DNA of 64,000 nucleotides, from NCBI RefSeq assembly GCF_010183535.1, contig NC_071328.1, forward strand, positions 16,802,001 through 16,866,000, given 5' to 3'. Shown piece after piece: positions 35,558 through 45,641 of the stretch. The DNA comes from Caenorhabditis remanei. Its lineage: Eukaryota > Nematoda > Chromadorea > Rhabditida > Rhabditidae. Made by a program: the position numbers and the translations under genes. Position 1 is the first letter of the stretch, and each line of letters opens with the position of its first letter. The notes beneath the pieces are model-generated. The model searched no databases and was not told where the DNA came from. It worked only from the letters and a program-made list of their open reading frames with translations.

Positions 35558-35662
35558 TGATAATTTTTTTACCGTACTCTTTCATTCTACCGTAACCCTT
35601 CTTATTCACGTAACCTATAAATCTTTTCAGAACCACCAAAAAACGTGAAAGATCTGACAACA

Positions 35663-38600
35663 ATGCCAAAAACAAAGTGGCGATTAAACCATTCCATCTT
35701 ACTACTATTCATCGCTCAGGTTAGCAAACGCGCTCAACTGAAAACATTCTCAATAGAGCGCACTTTTCAGATCACCATCTCAGAAGCGGTGAAATGTCAC
35801 GATTGTGTCGGAATGGATTGTATGGGTTCTTTCTGTAAAGGAGACTACTGTATGGTGTCACAATATGCACCCCGGTGGGGATCCGCGCGGTGGGGAGAGT
35901 CGGAAGTTGTGAAGGTACGTGGGAGAGACTACAAACTACAAATTTAGGAAGAAATTTGAAAAGAATCGGGTGGAAACTGACAAAGTTACGTTGATTTTCA
36001 GTTTTACTGAGGCTAACTGAGTATTGTAGTTCATAGTCGCTTAGCCTCAGTGAAGTTTGTTGAGGCTAAGCGACTACAAACTACAAAAATGAGTTAGCCT
36101 CAGTGAAATTTGAAATTCTTGTAACTTTGTCTGTTTTCAACCAATTTTTATGATTTTAGATGTAAAATTTTTGAAATTAACTGGTTTTTTTTAACTGGGT
36201 AAGATTCTGCACATTACAATTAAAATCACAAAAATGCGTTAATAACTCGTAAAGTTAAAACTTTCGATTATTTACTGAGAGTAAACCACTTTTGTAGTTT
36301 GTAGTCTATCTAAACCTCACCAATTAACTTTTTCTAGGGTTGTGTGAATGGATCAATGTTGGCGAAAGACATCCGTGACCACTGTGAGTATGCAGAGGAT
36401 TCCGAGGAGCCGTTCACGTGTTTCTGCAATGGAAAAGATTTGTGTAATACACGTGGAAGACTACGAAAAGTCGAAAGAGAGGATGTTGAGTTGGTAGGTG
36501 GAGCGGTAGAGCGCAATCAGGATTCTTGAAAACACAGTGACCAAAAAAGTTACACTGACCATCTTACAATGACAAAATAGTTTTCTACACTGAGCAACAC
36601 ATTTATCTTACAGGTCCAATGTGTGTGCGATGGAGCGCATTGTCGGAACGACAAAACGTGTATTGGAGAGCTCTGCACGTACGTGATTAATCACGTGACA
36701 AAACAAGTCGAGAAGGGATGCACGAATGCGTCGGTTCCACTCATCGAACGAAGAGCTATCGGATCGTGTATGGCACCGCCCATTACCGGAGCCATGCATC
36801 ATACTGTAGCAAAGGTAGGAGGATTAGGAAGACTTTGAGACAAAAAATGTGAAAATCCGGCGAAAACTCACCGAGTTAGAAACGTTTCAGTTTTTACTGA
36901 GGCTAACTCACTTTTGTAGTTCGTAGTTGTTGTTATTTAGCCTCAGTAAGCTTAGAATTGTTGCTGAGGCTAACTGACTACAAACTACAAAATTCTGTTA
37001 GCCTCAGTAAAACTTAAAGAGCTTGTATCTTCGTTGTGTTTCAACAGATTTTCATGATTTTTGGCTCAAAATAAAGGTAACGAGATGAATTTTTCATTAC
37101 AAAACTTAGAAAATTCTCAAACTTCTGCTCTTTTTCCAGGACGCCGCCTCTCTTCTTGGAGTCGAGTCATGTATCTGTGGTACGGATTACTGTAACAGTG
37201 AGAAGCCAACACCTACAGTACCCGAGAAGGAGAAATGTACTGCATTCGTAGAGGTGACAACAATGGGAACAACCACGAAATCAAAGAATATCTCATGCAC
37301 TGGAGAGTACTGTTTTACGGTGAGTGCGCTCTACTGGACTAACAAGATTCTCATTAGAGCACGCTTTCTTCTTCCAGGCAACCATCAAATCAAAACTCGG
37401 AATAATGTCGTCGTACCGTACCCTCGGATGTGCTTCATTCACCGGAGAGGACCCACTTCCAGAGGAGTTGGATCCCACTGGATGTGCCGTGTTTCGTTCC
37501 GAAAATTTGGAAGTGAAAACGTGTTTTAAGGTGAGACTACAAACTACAAAAACTACAAAGACTACAAACTACAAATCTTTTAGACGTCCGACAGGAGTGC
37601 TGTTGGAAGAGCATTGGCGTCGAAACAGATTCCAGAATCCAAGAATTCGAAGCCTTCTAAAGGATCCTCAGGGTGAGTTCTCACAGGCTGGGGTGTCGTT
37701 GGCGCGTTTCTTGTTAACGGACAAACAGACACACAGAGGTACTTGAATTTCAGTAAAAACTAGAAATTTTGCTGTCTGTGGTGTCGTTGACGCGATTTTA
37801 GAATAAACGGGATTTTGGAGAATCTGGGGCGATTTTGGCTCATTTTTCAGCTTCTGATTGAGTTTTTTTTCAATTTGAAGTCTGGTGAGCCTCTGACGCG
37901 TTTTTAGATTTTGAAAATTGGCAATATTATAAACCGATGCATCAATTCCACAAATTTTCAAACGAAATTTTTTTTTTAGAAAATCTCAAAAATCGAAGGC
38001 GAAACAAATGGAAGTGGAATATGATAATGAGGAAGAAGAAGAGGAAGAAGAGGAAAAAATAGAGAAAACGAAAGGAAAATCGAATGGAAAATCACCGAAA
38101 GATAGACAAAAATCAGAGGAAAAAGAGAAGGAAAAAGAGGAAATCAAAGAGGAAGAAGAGGAAAAAGAAGAAGAAATCGAAGAGGAAGAGGAGAAAGAGA
38201 AAGAGGAGACTGCCACGAAGAAGTCATTCATATTCCAGAAACCGACACAACCACCAATTCCTGATGATTCTAACACCACTATGGTAGGTTTTGTAAGCAA
38301 ATAAAAAAAAATTCACCTTTTTACCTTCAATTTGAGCCAAAAATTAAGAAAATCTGTTGAAAAACAACGAAGTTACAAGCATTTCAAGTTTTACTGAGGC
38401 TAACTTAGTATTGTAGTTTGTAGTCAGTTAGTCTCAGCAAACTACACTTCGGTTTGTTGAGGCTAACGACTACAAACTACAAGAACGAGTTAGCCTCAGC
38501 AAAACCTCTAACTTTGGTTTTTCTTCAATTTTTAATTTTTTTATAATTTCATGAAATTACAGAGTTCCATTCAAAATCTAAATTTTAATGAAAAATTAAT

Positions 38601-38944
38601 GAAAAAATCTTAGAAAAAAATGAAGTAAATTCGTTTTGAACTAAAAATCAATAAATATGAATTTTTCCGAATCGCGTTGCGTGCGCGACGCGGTTTATAT
38701 TGTTTTGCCTCAAAAATACGAGAAATAAACGAAAAAATTTATGACGCGGGGCCAAATTCTAATTTGGCGCTCAGCCAACCGTTGTGCGACGGAGCGCGTT
38801 TTCGCGACCAAAATTTCTCCATTTTTCTAGATCACCGTGTTCGTTCTCATCATCATCTGTATCCTCGGCTCCGGAATAGTCTGGAAGTTCGAATTGCACA
38901 AGAAGCTGAAGAGAAGCAACTACGACTCGGTGGCCGGTGGATAA
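35663..38944 (+). CDS. Large cysteine-rich Ly6/three-finger-like single-pass membrane protein
   Basis: Nine exons: 35663-35719, 35771-35914, 36338-36493, 36614-36814, 37140-37319, 37378-37530, 37584-37672, 37980-38283, 38831-38944. Total 1398 nt, 465 residues. A signal peptide (about 8-25, LNHSILLLFIAQ...) is followed by repeated cysteine clusters: CHDCVGMDCMGSFC, CFCNGKDLCN, CVCDGAHC and CICGTDYCN. The CxCxxxxCN endings are typical of Ly6/uPAR-like three-finger modules in nematodes; I count about three. Then come a Ser/Lys linker, a highly charged Glu/Lys tract (about 350-410), a membrane segment (ITVFVLIIICILGSGIVW) and a basic tail. This is an endogenous receptor-like protein, not a venom toxin. 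Its partner is unknown. An acceptor TTTTCAG lies about 30 bases before the ATG. Poly(A) signal AATAAA at 39147. Confidence 0.85.
36002..36108. repeat. GAGGCTAA palindrome, representative head-to-head pair
   Basis: Two 50-bp units back to back. The first has TTTACTGAGGCTAACT...TTGTAGTT.ATAGTCGCTTAGCCTCAGT and the second has GAGGCTAAGCGACTACAAAC...TTAGCCTCAGT. Each folds alone and the pair forms a palindrome of about 105 bp. Comparable pairs lie near 25419-25524, 26847-26955, 28855-28967, 36892-37016, 38388-38508, 39426-39534, 41034-41138, 42632-42752, 44908-45020, 45788-45895, 46306-46412, 50392-50494, 53613-53719, 54358-54475, 55639-55745 and 59786-59892. Single units occur near 19612, 21605, 23133, 25970, 27724, 41720, 41925 and 62838. 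Confidence 0.9.
38669..38815 (-). repeat. Diverged copy of the 43826-44033 MITE
   Basis: CGCGTTGCGTGCGCGACGCG and GTTGTGCGACGGAGCGCGTT match the reverse complement of the element at 43826-44033 at roughly 70 percent by eye, in the same order. It lies in the last intron of the Ly6-like gene. Confidence 0.5.
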
Positions 38945-39262
38945 TTTTAGGGATTTTTGTTTTTTTTTCATAATTCTTTCGTCTCGAGAGCTAGATCATT
39001 TTCACTCACACCCAAACTTACCATTCACTTATTTTTAATTTATTTTTCTCACCTTTTTTCAAAATTCTAATAATTTGCACCCAAGAATATGAGTAGTTGA
39101 AGCTATAAGTCCCCTCTAAATTTTCGCAATAATTTGACATGTTTTCAATAAAAAATTTAAAGAAAAAGACGAGAACGAGATTTGAAACAATTCAGGAAGA
39201 CAACAATAACAATGGAATTTTCAAAAATCAACAGTTTTAAAAAGAGCCACGTGGCGATGGAA

Positions 39263-39955
39263 TCATTTGGAGACTTGAGTGGTGTCACGCATTTGAATCG
39301 AGCGGAGTTGACGTTTCTTTGTCTTTTTCAGCTTGTGGATCTTGGTGATTTTCTGGAAAGAATGAATTAGTTTAATGGAGAAACGATGAAAAATCACAGG
39401 AAAACCCCTGAAATCAAAAATGAGCATCTACTGAGGCTAACTTTTTTGTGGTTTGTAGTTGCTAACCCCTCAGTAATATTTACTGAGGCTAACTGACTAC
39501 AAACTATACAACTTTCTTAGCCTCAGTAAAACTCAAAATCCTTGTAATTTCGTCAAATTTCGATAAATTTTCTCGATTTTTGAATGAAAATTCTGTAAAT
39601 TCGTTAAATTTTTGCTCATTTACCTGCACAATTTCGGATTTTCTCTCATTCTCCAATCGTCTTTTCTCCTGTTCCTCTTTTCTCTCCTTCTTCTCCTGTC
39701 TCTCCTGTACTTTTCGGTCACGAATGTTGTCTTGAATCGCTTTTACCATCTCTTTCTTCGCTTTCACCTCCATTTTTTTGTCCCATGACGTCTTCAGTGT
39801 CTTCACTTTTTTGATTGTTGAGTGTCTTGAAAAATCGATATTTTGAGGAAAATTGGGAGCTCGAAAACTCACTTCTTATCCTGTTTCGTCTTCCACCACC
39901 TGTTTGATTGACACGTGTCGTTGACTTTCAGCAATTCTGCTCCAGTTGACGGCAT
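39263..39955 (-). CDS. CCDC86/Cgr1-like nucleolar coiled-coil protein
   Basis: Exons 39955-39873, 39825-39624 and 39352-39263; 375 nt, 124 residues. It is small, very basic and helical. The Cgr1 family core is visible: NRWWKTKQDKK, then KTLKTSWDKKMEVKAKKEMV, a Lys/Glu/Arg-rich coiled coil, and a C-terminal KITKIHKLKKTKKRQLRSIQ. Yeast Cgr1 acts in 60S ribosome biogenesis and human CCDC86 is nucleolar, so a role in rRNA processing is inferred. The acceptor TTTTTTCAG|CACAAAA precedes the ATG. Its 3' end is about 320 bp from that of the convergent Ly6-like gene. It shares a 640-bp upstream region with SLC25A46. Confidence 0.85.
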
Positions 39956-40594
39956 TTTTGTGCTGAAAAAAATCGAAAGTTAATATTGTTAATAGTAAAT
40001 GAACGAGAGATCAGAGAAACTTGGTGTTTGACAAAAAATTATGCGTTTTTCTACGTTTTGCGCTATTTTTTGTGATGGAGAGTTGGCTAGCAAGCTGAAT
40101 GTCAGAAAGATCCATAAAAATAAAATTGTCCGGGTCAGAAAAGTCTAAACTAATATCCAAAATGTAGATAACAAAATTATCTATCTTTTTATCTATACTC
40201 TACAGAAAAATACCTATTTTCGACGAAGTTATGAGTAAAAAACTAAAAAATCCTGTTTCAAACTCAAATTAGGTGAAAATCCATATTTTACGATATATGG
40301 TTTAAAGTTAAATGAAATAAAAGTTTTCTACTATTTTTTAAAACATAAATCAACACTGAAAACCGTTGAAAAACAAGTAGAAACATCAAAAAACTTTGTG
40401 AAAAATATCGAATTTCACCAAAAAATGGAGAGTCCAATGGAGCGCGCTTGCATTGTCTGCGGGCGTTTTCAATTTATTTTTCCGCCATTTTCTGGTGCAA
40501 ATTCGGGTGCTTTTTGGGCATAAGTTCTTCTAGTTTTCTATGAATATTTTCAATAAACTTTAAAATTAATCAATTTATATATTTCAGTACAAAA
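39956..40594. promoter_or_regulatory. Bidirectional promoter region, CCDC86-like / SLC25A46
   Basis: 639 bp between divergent starts, A/T-rich. Acceptor-like sites sit immediately before both ATGs. A CG-richer block (about 40437-40500, GGAGCGCGCTTGCATTGTCT) resembles fragments of the family at 43826-44033. No TATA box is evident. Confidence 0.45.
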
Positions 40595-43359
40595 ATGCCC
40601 ACACAATTCATCAGAAATCGGTCGGCATTTCCTCACGGCACAAACAATGATATGGACGATTTTCAGTATCAGAATGGTATTTGTAAATCAATTTTCTTAT
40701 TGAAAAATGTTGAAAAAGATTCAGATTTCTCATCATCATCCCATCAGCTACCATCAACTGCCTCCGGGTTCTCAGAGCCGCAAAATTATCAAAATTATTC
40801 TCCGCCTCCTGGAAAATCGGGGACAACTGATCCATTGGCAGGAGCGCTTTTGGGGCTTTCAGAGTATGCAATTATCTTGATTTATTCGAAATATAAGCTT
40901 TGCAAATGACAATATTAAAAAAAAACAGAAGCCAGAAGGACTGTAAACAGCAAAAATGGGCGGAGCTTGACTATTCCAAATTGTTTTTCAACTTTGACAA
41001 AAAACATAGAAAACTGATACAAAAAAGTCAAATTTAGCTGAGACTAACTCTATTTGTAGTTCGTAGTCTCTTAGCCTCAGTAATGCTTACTGAGGCTAAC
41101 AACTAACAAACTACAGAATGCAGTTAGCCTCAGCAAACATTCATCATGCTGTTTTCAGCGATTTTGACAGAATTTTGCCAAATTTCCATTAGTTTCAAAC
41201 AATTTCCAAGTCAAATACGCAGTATTCACCTGATTTATTCATATTTTTTTCAGTGTCATTACGAAATCCCTGATTTCCCATCCGTGTTCTGTGATCCGGC
41301 GACAATGTCAAGTCCATCAACACGCTGGTTCCCTCCACCTGACACCTGTCACTCTAATCCCAGTCATCTGCAATTCTGTAGCAAAAGAAGGCGTTCAGAC
41401 ATTCTGGAAGGGAGCTCTGGGCTCTAGTGTCCTCTGGGGACTCACTAATGTTACGGAAATAGTTTTAGGCGATTTGCTGGGTCTTCCACGTACTTTTGTG
41501 ATGAATGGAAGTACGGAGAAGTATTGGAAACATATTGTGTTGAAAGGGTAGGACTTTGTGAAGTTTTTTGATGCTCAAATATAAAATTCGTGGTTTTCAG
41601 AGTGACTTCAGTGGTAATGACTCCATTTTATATCTCTTCTTTCATTGAGACAGTGAGGGTGAGTACTACAAACCGAAAATATCGAAAAATCCGTCGAAAA
41701 ACAGCGAGAATAGCTTTCTCTTGACTTTTACTGAGGCTAAGACTACAAACTACAAAAATGAGTTAACCTCAGCAAAAGTTAAAATTGCACTATTTTTGCT
41801 ATTTTTCAAAGAAATTTAGTATGTTTTCGATCGAAATGTGATCCGAGGAGTTTATATTGTGATATCTACCAGAAATTTATTTGAAAATCCGAAATAATTC
41901 GAAAACTGGTGACTTTTAACTTTTACTGAGGCTAAGACTACAAACTACAAAACTGAGTTAACCTCAGCAAAGTTTAAGTCACTGGATTTTCGCGATTTTT
42001 CCTATTTTTCCTGAAATTTCACTTAAAATTAGTCATTTTTCAGAGTGAATCTGGAATCGGAGGTGAAGACAACAAAATCCTTGATGTTCTTGTAAAAGGA
42101 GTAGATCGAATGAGATATTTTGTGTCGTCGGGCACTGGAGCCTCACGGAAGTTCTCAATTATTCATTTGGCAATTCCGACTGCTGGATTTCAGTATGTAG
42201 CTTATTCTTTCGACTAAAATTTGAAATTTTCTCTTGCAGAGTTGGTCACTATATGCTCCAAACCGCCTTGTACAACCAATTCTTCCGTATGGCTCAGCGA
42301 TATGTCAACCGGAAATCACCGTCCGAAAAAACGACGTATCACGACTTCCTCCCTCAAATGTTCGCTCAAACATCATCGATGGTGTTAACCGATTTGATAC
42401 TTTATCCATTTGAAACCATTCTCTATCGAATGTATATTCAGGGAACACGATCTTTAATCGATAATATGGATACGGGCTTGTCGGCTGTGTCTATGAGTGT
42501 CAAGTACTCCGGTTTCTTTGATTGTGTGAAAAAAGTGTTGGAGACCGAGGGATTCTGGGCGCTTTATGCGGTTAGTTTTGAGCCAAAAATCATAAAAATC
42601 TGTTGAAAAACAGCGAAGATACAAGCTCGTTAAGTTTTACTGAGGCTAACTTCATTTCATAGTTTGTAGTCAGTTAGCCTCAGCAAAATTCCCTGCGGTC
42701 TGCTGAGGCTAAATGACTACAAACTACGAAATTCCCTTAGCCTCAATAAATCTGCAATTTTTCAAAATTCGTCATTTTTTGACAGTTTTTCGAAGTTTTC
42801 GGTCCAAATATTCCATTTTTATAGGGTGTCGGTGCCGTCCTCCTCGAATATTCCCTCCATCAAGGTCTCCAACAACTAGTCCGTGCATGTTTCGATCGAG
42901 GATCCGAATTGCTCCGAAAAGCTACTCAAGGTCATCCAGTCGTTCAATCCTCCCAAATTACACCTCCAATTTCCGCGAAATCTAGCTTTAATGGACCGAT
43001 TAGTAGTTCTTTCCCGTCGGCAGGTGCTGCTGCGTTGTCACCGATGAGCACGCCGAGAAAGTAAGGAAAAATGTGGAAAACTGTGATTTCACTCATAATT
43101 TCAGACACTCCACGCCGCCAAAAGATCCCACCGAATTCCCAACATTCGGAGAAACAGTAAGCCAAATGGGCAGTCCATATCACACTCAAAATCGACAGAA
43201 TGTGTTCGGAAGCCCTCCTAACAGGTAGTAAGTATCAATTTATAGAACATTTCTATTTGAAATGCTTTCAGAACTCGGGCGACACATGACTCAACGCAAA
43301 GCCTGCCACCACTACAGCTCAACATTCGTCCCTCATCCGGCGACCCATTCTCCGGTTAA
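40595..43359 (+). CDS. SLC25A46 (mitochondrial outer membrane carrier-like protein)
   Basis: Nine exons: 40595-40676, 40725-40863, 41254-41547, 41601-41658, 42044-42192, 42240-42570, 42825-43060, 43105-43224, 43272-43359; 1497 nt, 498 residues. A polar N-terminus precedes a degenerate carrier fold with family signatures: HPCSVIRRQCQVH, HLTPVTLIPVICN, GVQTFWKGALGSSVLWGLTN, VTSVVMTPFYISSFIETVRSE, LTDLILYPFETILYRMYIQG and FDCVKKVLETEGFWALYAGV. SLC25A46/Ugo1 relatives act in mitochondrial fusion-fission and lipid transfer and are not proven transporters. After about residue 380 there is a Ser/Pro-rich tail of about 115 residues, which I believe is longer than in mammals. The start lies 7 bases after TATTTCAG. 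The first intron is 48 nt. Confidence 0.93.
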
Positions 43360-44296
43360 TTATTGCTGAATTTTTGTCATTTTCGTGTTTTTCAAAGAAA
43401 TAATTGCCTTTTCCTCGTATATTTCGGTGTAAAATTATTTTTCTGCTAGTCTACTGTCAACAATTGTCTGCAAACACCGCGCGCGGTGTTCGCACACATT
43501 GCGTAACACATTGCCGACGCGGTTTTTTGCTGTGTCAATGAACTATTTTAATTGCGCCTTTGTGGTAATTATTGATTTTTAAACCGGTTTCATTGGTACC
43601 GGAACTTTTTTGCATGATGTGTGAGGTCTTATCGATTTTTTATTTTGCGAAAATCCTCCGAGTTTCGGGAATTTTGAACGTTTTAGGTGAATTAACTTGT
43701 TGTGAAAAGTTGTCTTAATGATATTTTCATTTGGTTTTGGGGGAATTTTGGCTCCAAAACTCGGTTTCTTAGATACAAAACCTAAAATTAACAATTTTCC
43801 TATGAATTTCTGTCGGTATTAGGCTCACAGGGGTGCAAAACGCAAGGTCACGTAAACGCGCTCCGTCTCACAGCGGCTGGCACGGTGCCAAAAAAGGACT
43901 TGGCTAAGTGCCAAGTTCAAGTTTAGCGTGTGTTTGTCGTATTTTTCAATGAAAACCGTGACGCACACGCATCGCGACTCGGCCGGTAAATTCAAAGCTT
44001 TTCATTGCGGACCTTACGCCTCGCACCCCTGTGTAGGCTAAAATAATGGGGAGTGACATTAGATTAGCTCCACGTCATTTATAGCTAGAAATTCTCAAAT
44101 TTGGATAGTTTTTTCGAGCTTTTGAGGGTTTTCAGTGATTAGAACTCTATTTTTAAATAAGTTTCTCGAAAAAGTCGTCATTTTTTATAAGAAATCCTGT
44201 TTAAATAATGTGCAATTTTTCCTTTTCTCATGATTAAAAAAGCTTTTCTTCCACAAAATCTTATTTTATCTTTCTAGAACCCCCCTAGGAAGCAAT
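43360..44296. other. Spacer between SLC25A46 and eif-3.J
   Basis: Holds GC-rich repeat fragments near 43470-43530 (ACCGCGCGCGGTGTTCGCAC), the MITE at 43826-44033 and A/T-rich sequence. No gene is supported. Confidence 0.5.
43826..44033. mobile_element. 208-bp MITE with CACAGGGGTGC ends
   Basis: Terminal inverted repeats CACAGGGGTGC / GCACCCCTGTG are extended by imperfect pairing of GCAAGGTC with GGACCTTACG. The six bases TAGGCT flank both sides (43820-43825, 44034-44039). Ends containing CAGGGGTGC recall hAT elements, whose duplication is normally 8 bp, so classification is open. It is non-coding. A diverged relative lies at 38669-38815. Confidence 0.6.
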
Positions 44297-45229
44297 ATGG
44301 CAGACAATTGGGACGACGACGATTTCGAGCCCGAGGTATCCACATTAAAACGTGTGGAACCCGCACCGGAACCCGTCAAACCCGTCGATGTGCCTGAAAA
44401 GAAGACCGCCGCCGCCGCCGCACCAACAACTCTGAAAAAAGCGCCAGCGTTCGCAATGGAATCTCTCGGAAGAGAGCTAACGGCCGCCGAGAAAGAGGCG
44501 ATTCAGAAGCAGAACGATTTAGCGTTGGCTCGTGATTTGTTCGGTGACGATGATGGTGATGAGGCGAAGAAATACGAGAATATCACATCCAAAGCCGATT
44601 TTGAGTATTGGGGAGAACGTGTCGGACAATTCTTGGCTTCCCGGAATAAAGCAGCCAATTATGGAGATATGATTGGACGACTCTTGGGAAGTATCACCGA
44701 GAATTGTTAGTTTTCAAATAAAACTCATTGAAATTTTCCAATTTTCTCGTTTCAGTGACACCTGCCGATATCCAAAAGATGATCACCTACCTTCAACAAA
44801 TCAGTACTGCTAAGAAGACCGCCGAAAAGATTAAAGCGGTAAGCAAGATGAAAAATATGTGAAATGTGAAGCAGTTTTACTCAAAATCGTATAAAATTGC
44901 AAGTTTTGAGTTTTGCTGAGGCTAACTCGTTCTTGTAGTTTGTAGTCTTTTAGCCTCAGTAAAATCTATTGAGGATAACTGATTACAAACTACACAATTA
45001 TCATAGCCTCAGCAAAGTCTGAAATTGCTCATTCTTGCCAGAATTTATTGATTTTTTAATAAAAAATTGGAAAATAAATATTTTCTTCCAGAAAGCGACA
45101 CCTGCCGCCGCTGCACCATCTGCTGCTGGCAATAAAAAGGCAAAAGCGACGCTCAAGGTTACTAAAGGAAACGACAACATGTACGATGACTACGGTGCAG
45201 ATGACTTCGACGACTACGATGATTATTGA
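44297..45229 (+). CDS. eif-3.J: Translation initiation factor eIF3 subunit J
   Basis: Exons 44297-44705, 44756-44838 and 45092-45229; 630 nt, 209 residues. It starts MADNWDDDDFEPE, the eIF3j N-terminal signature. A Lys/Ala/Pro-rich stretch and a helical middle (ESLGRELTAAEKEAIQKQND, DFEYWGERVGQFL) follow. It ends in an acidic YDDYGADDFDDYDDY tail. eIF3j is a loosely bound eIF3 subunit that occupies the 40S decoding centre and mRNA channel. The ATG is 19 bases after TTTCTAG, a likely trans-splice site. The LSD1-like gene starts 413 bp further on the same strand. I recall the C. elegans orthologue as Y40B1B.5. Confidence 0.95.
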
Positions 45230-45641
45230 TTTTTTCCTCGTTTTCCATATTTCTATTCCATCAAAATTCTATACATCAATTTTGTTCGTTTTTCTTTTCC
45301 ATTTTCCTCCCACAAAAACACAACATTTCTGTCTGAAATACGGTGAATTATGATTCTTTTCCCAGTTAAAATCACAAAAATTTCGGCTTTTCGCTATACC
45401 CTTGTTTTTCTTCCCCTGTTTTCTTGTTTTTCAAATTTTCGTTGTGTTTCCCCATTCTTTCACCGCCCATATTCCAGAAAAGTTTTTGGCAGAATAAAAA
45501 GTTCTATGTGTTGGATCGATCGGATCAAAACGCGTACGATAGCCATTTCGTCGTTTAAAACTACTGCTTACTTTAACATTTTCCCTGATTTTTATTTAAT
45601 TTTGGCGGACTATTTCGAAAAATTCCTTCTTTCTTTCCAGA
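45230..45641. other. Intergenic spacer eif-3.J to LSD1-like gene
   Basis: About 410 bp, T-rich. It ends in TTTCTTTCCAG directly before A|ATG of the next gene. Operon membership is possible, but the gap is longer than the usual 100-150 bp. No other feature is seen. Confidence 0.4.

Larger units (their letters stand above)
29456..35662. other. 6.2-kb gene-free stretch rich in inverted repeats
   Basis: No supportable gene. Contents: a CACTGAC palindrome (about 29548-29630), a near-perfect 150-bp palindrome (30064-30213), a fold-back pair (30362-31268), tandem TTACACTGACAAAA units (about 32867-32925), CTGGCGC-family motifs (about 33245, 33340, 33395), pyrimidine-rich low-complexity sequence (about 33545-33850) and a 1.3-kb fold-back (34221-35557) that ends about 105 bp before the next start codon. 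Confidence 0.5.

Noticed and set aside
38084..38287. Lys/Arg-rich frame overlapping the Glu-rich exon
   Set aside because: Shadow of the purine-rich exon of the Ly6-like gene; the other frame splices in phase on both sides.
35663..38944. Three-finger cysteine pattern read as a toxin
   Set aside because: Signal peptide, several modules, a membrane helix and a cytoplasmic tail indicate an endogenous membrane receptor-like protein.
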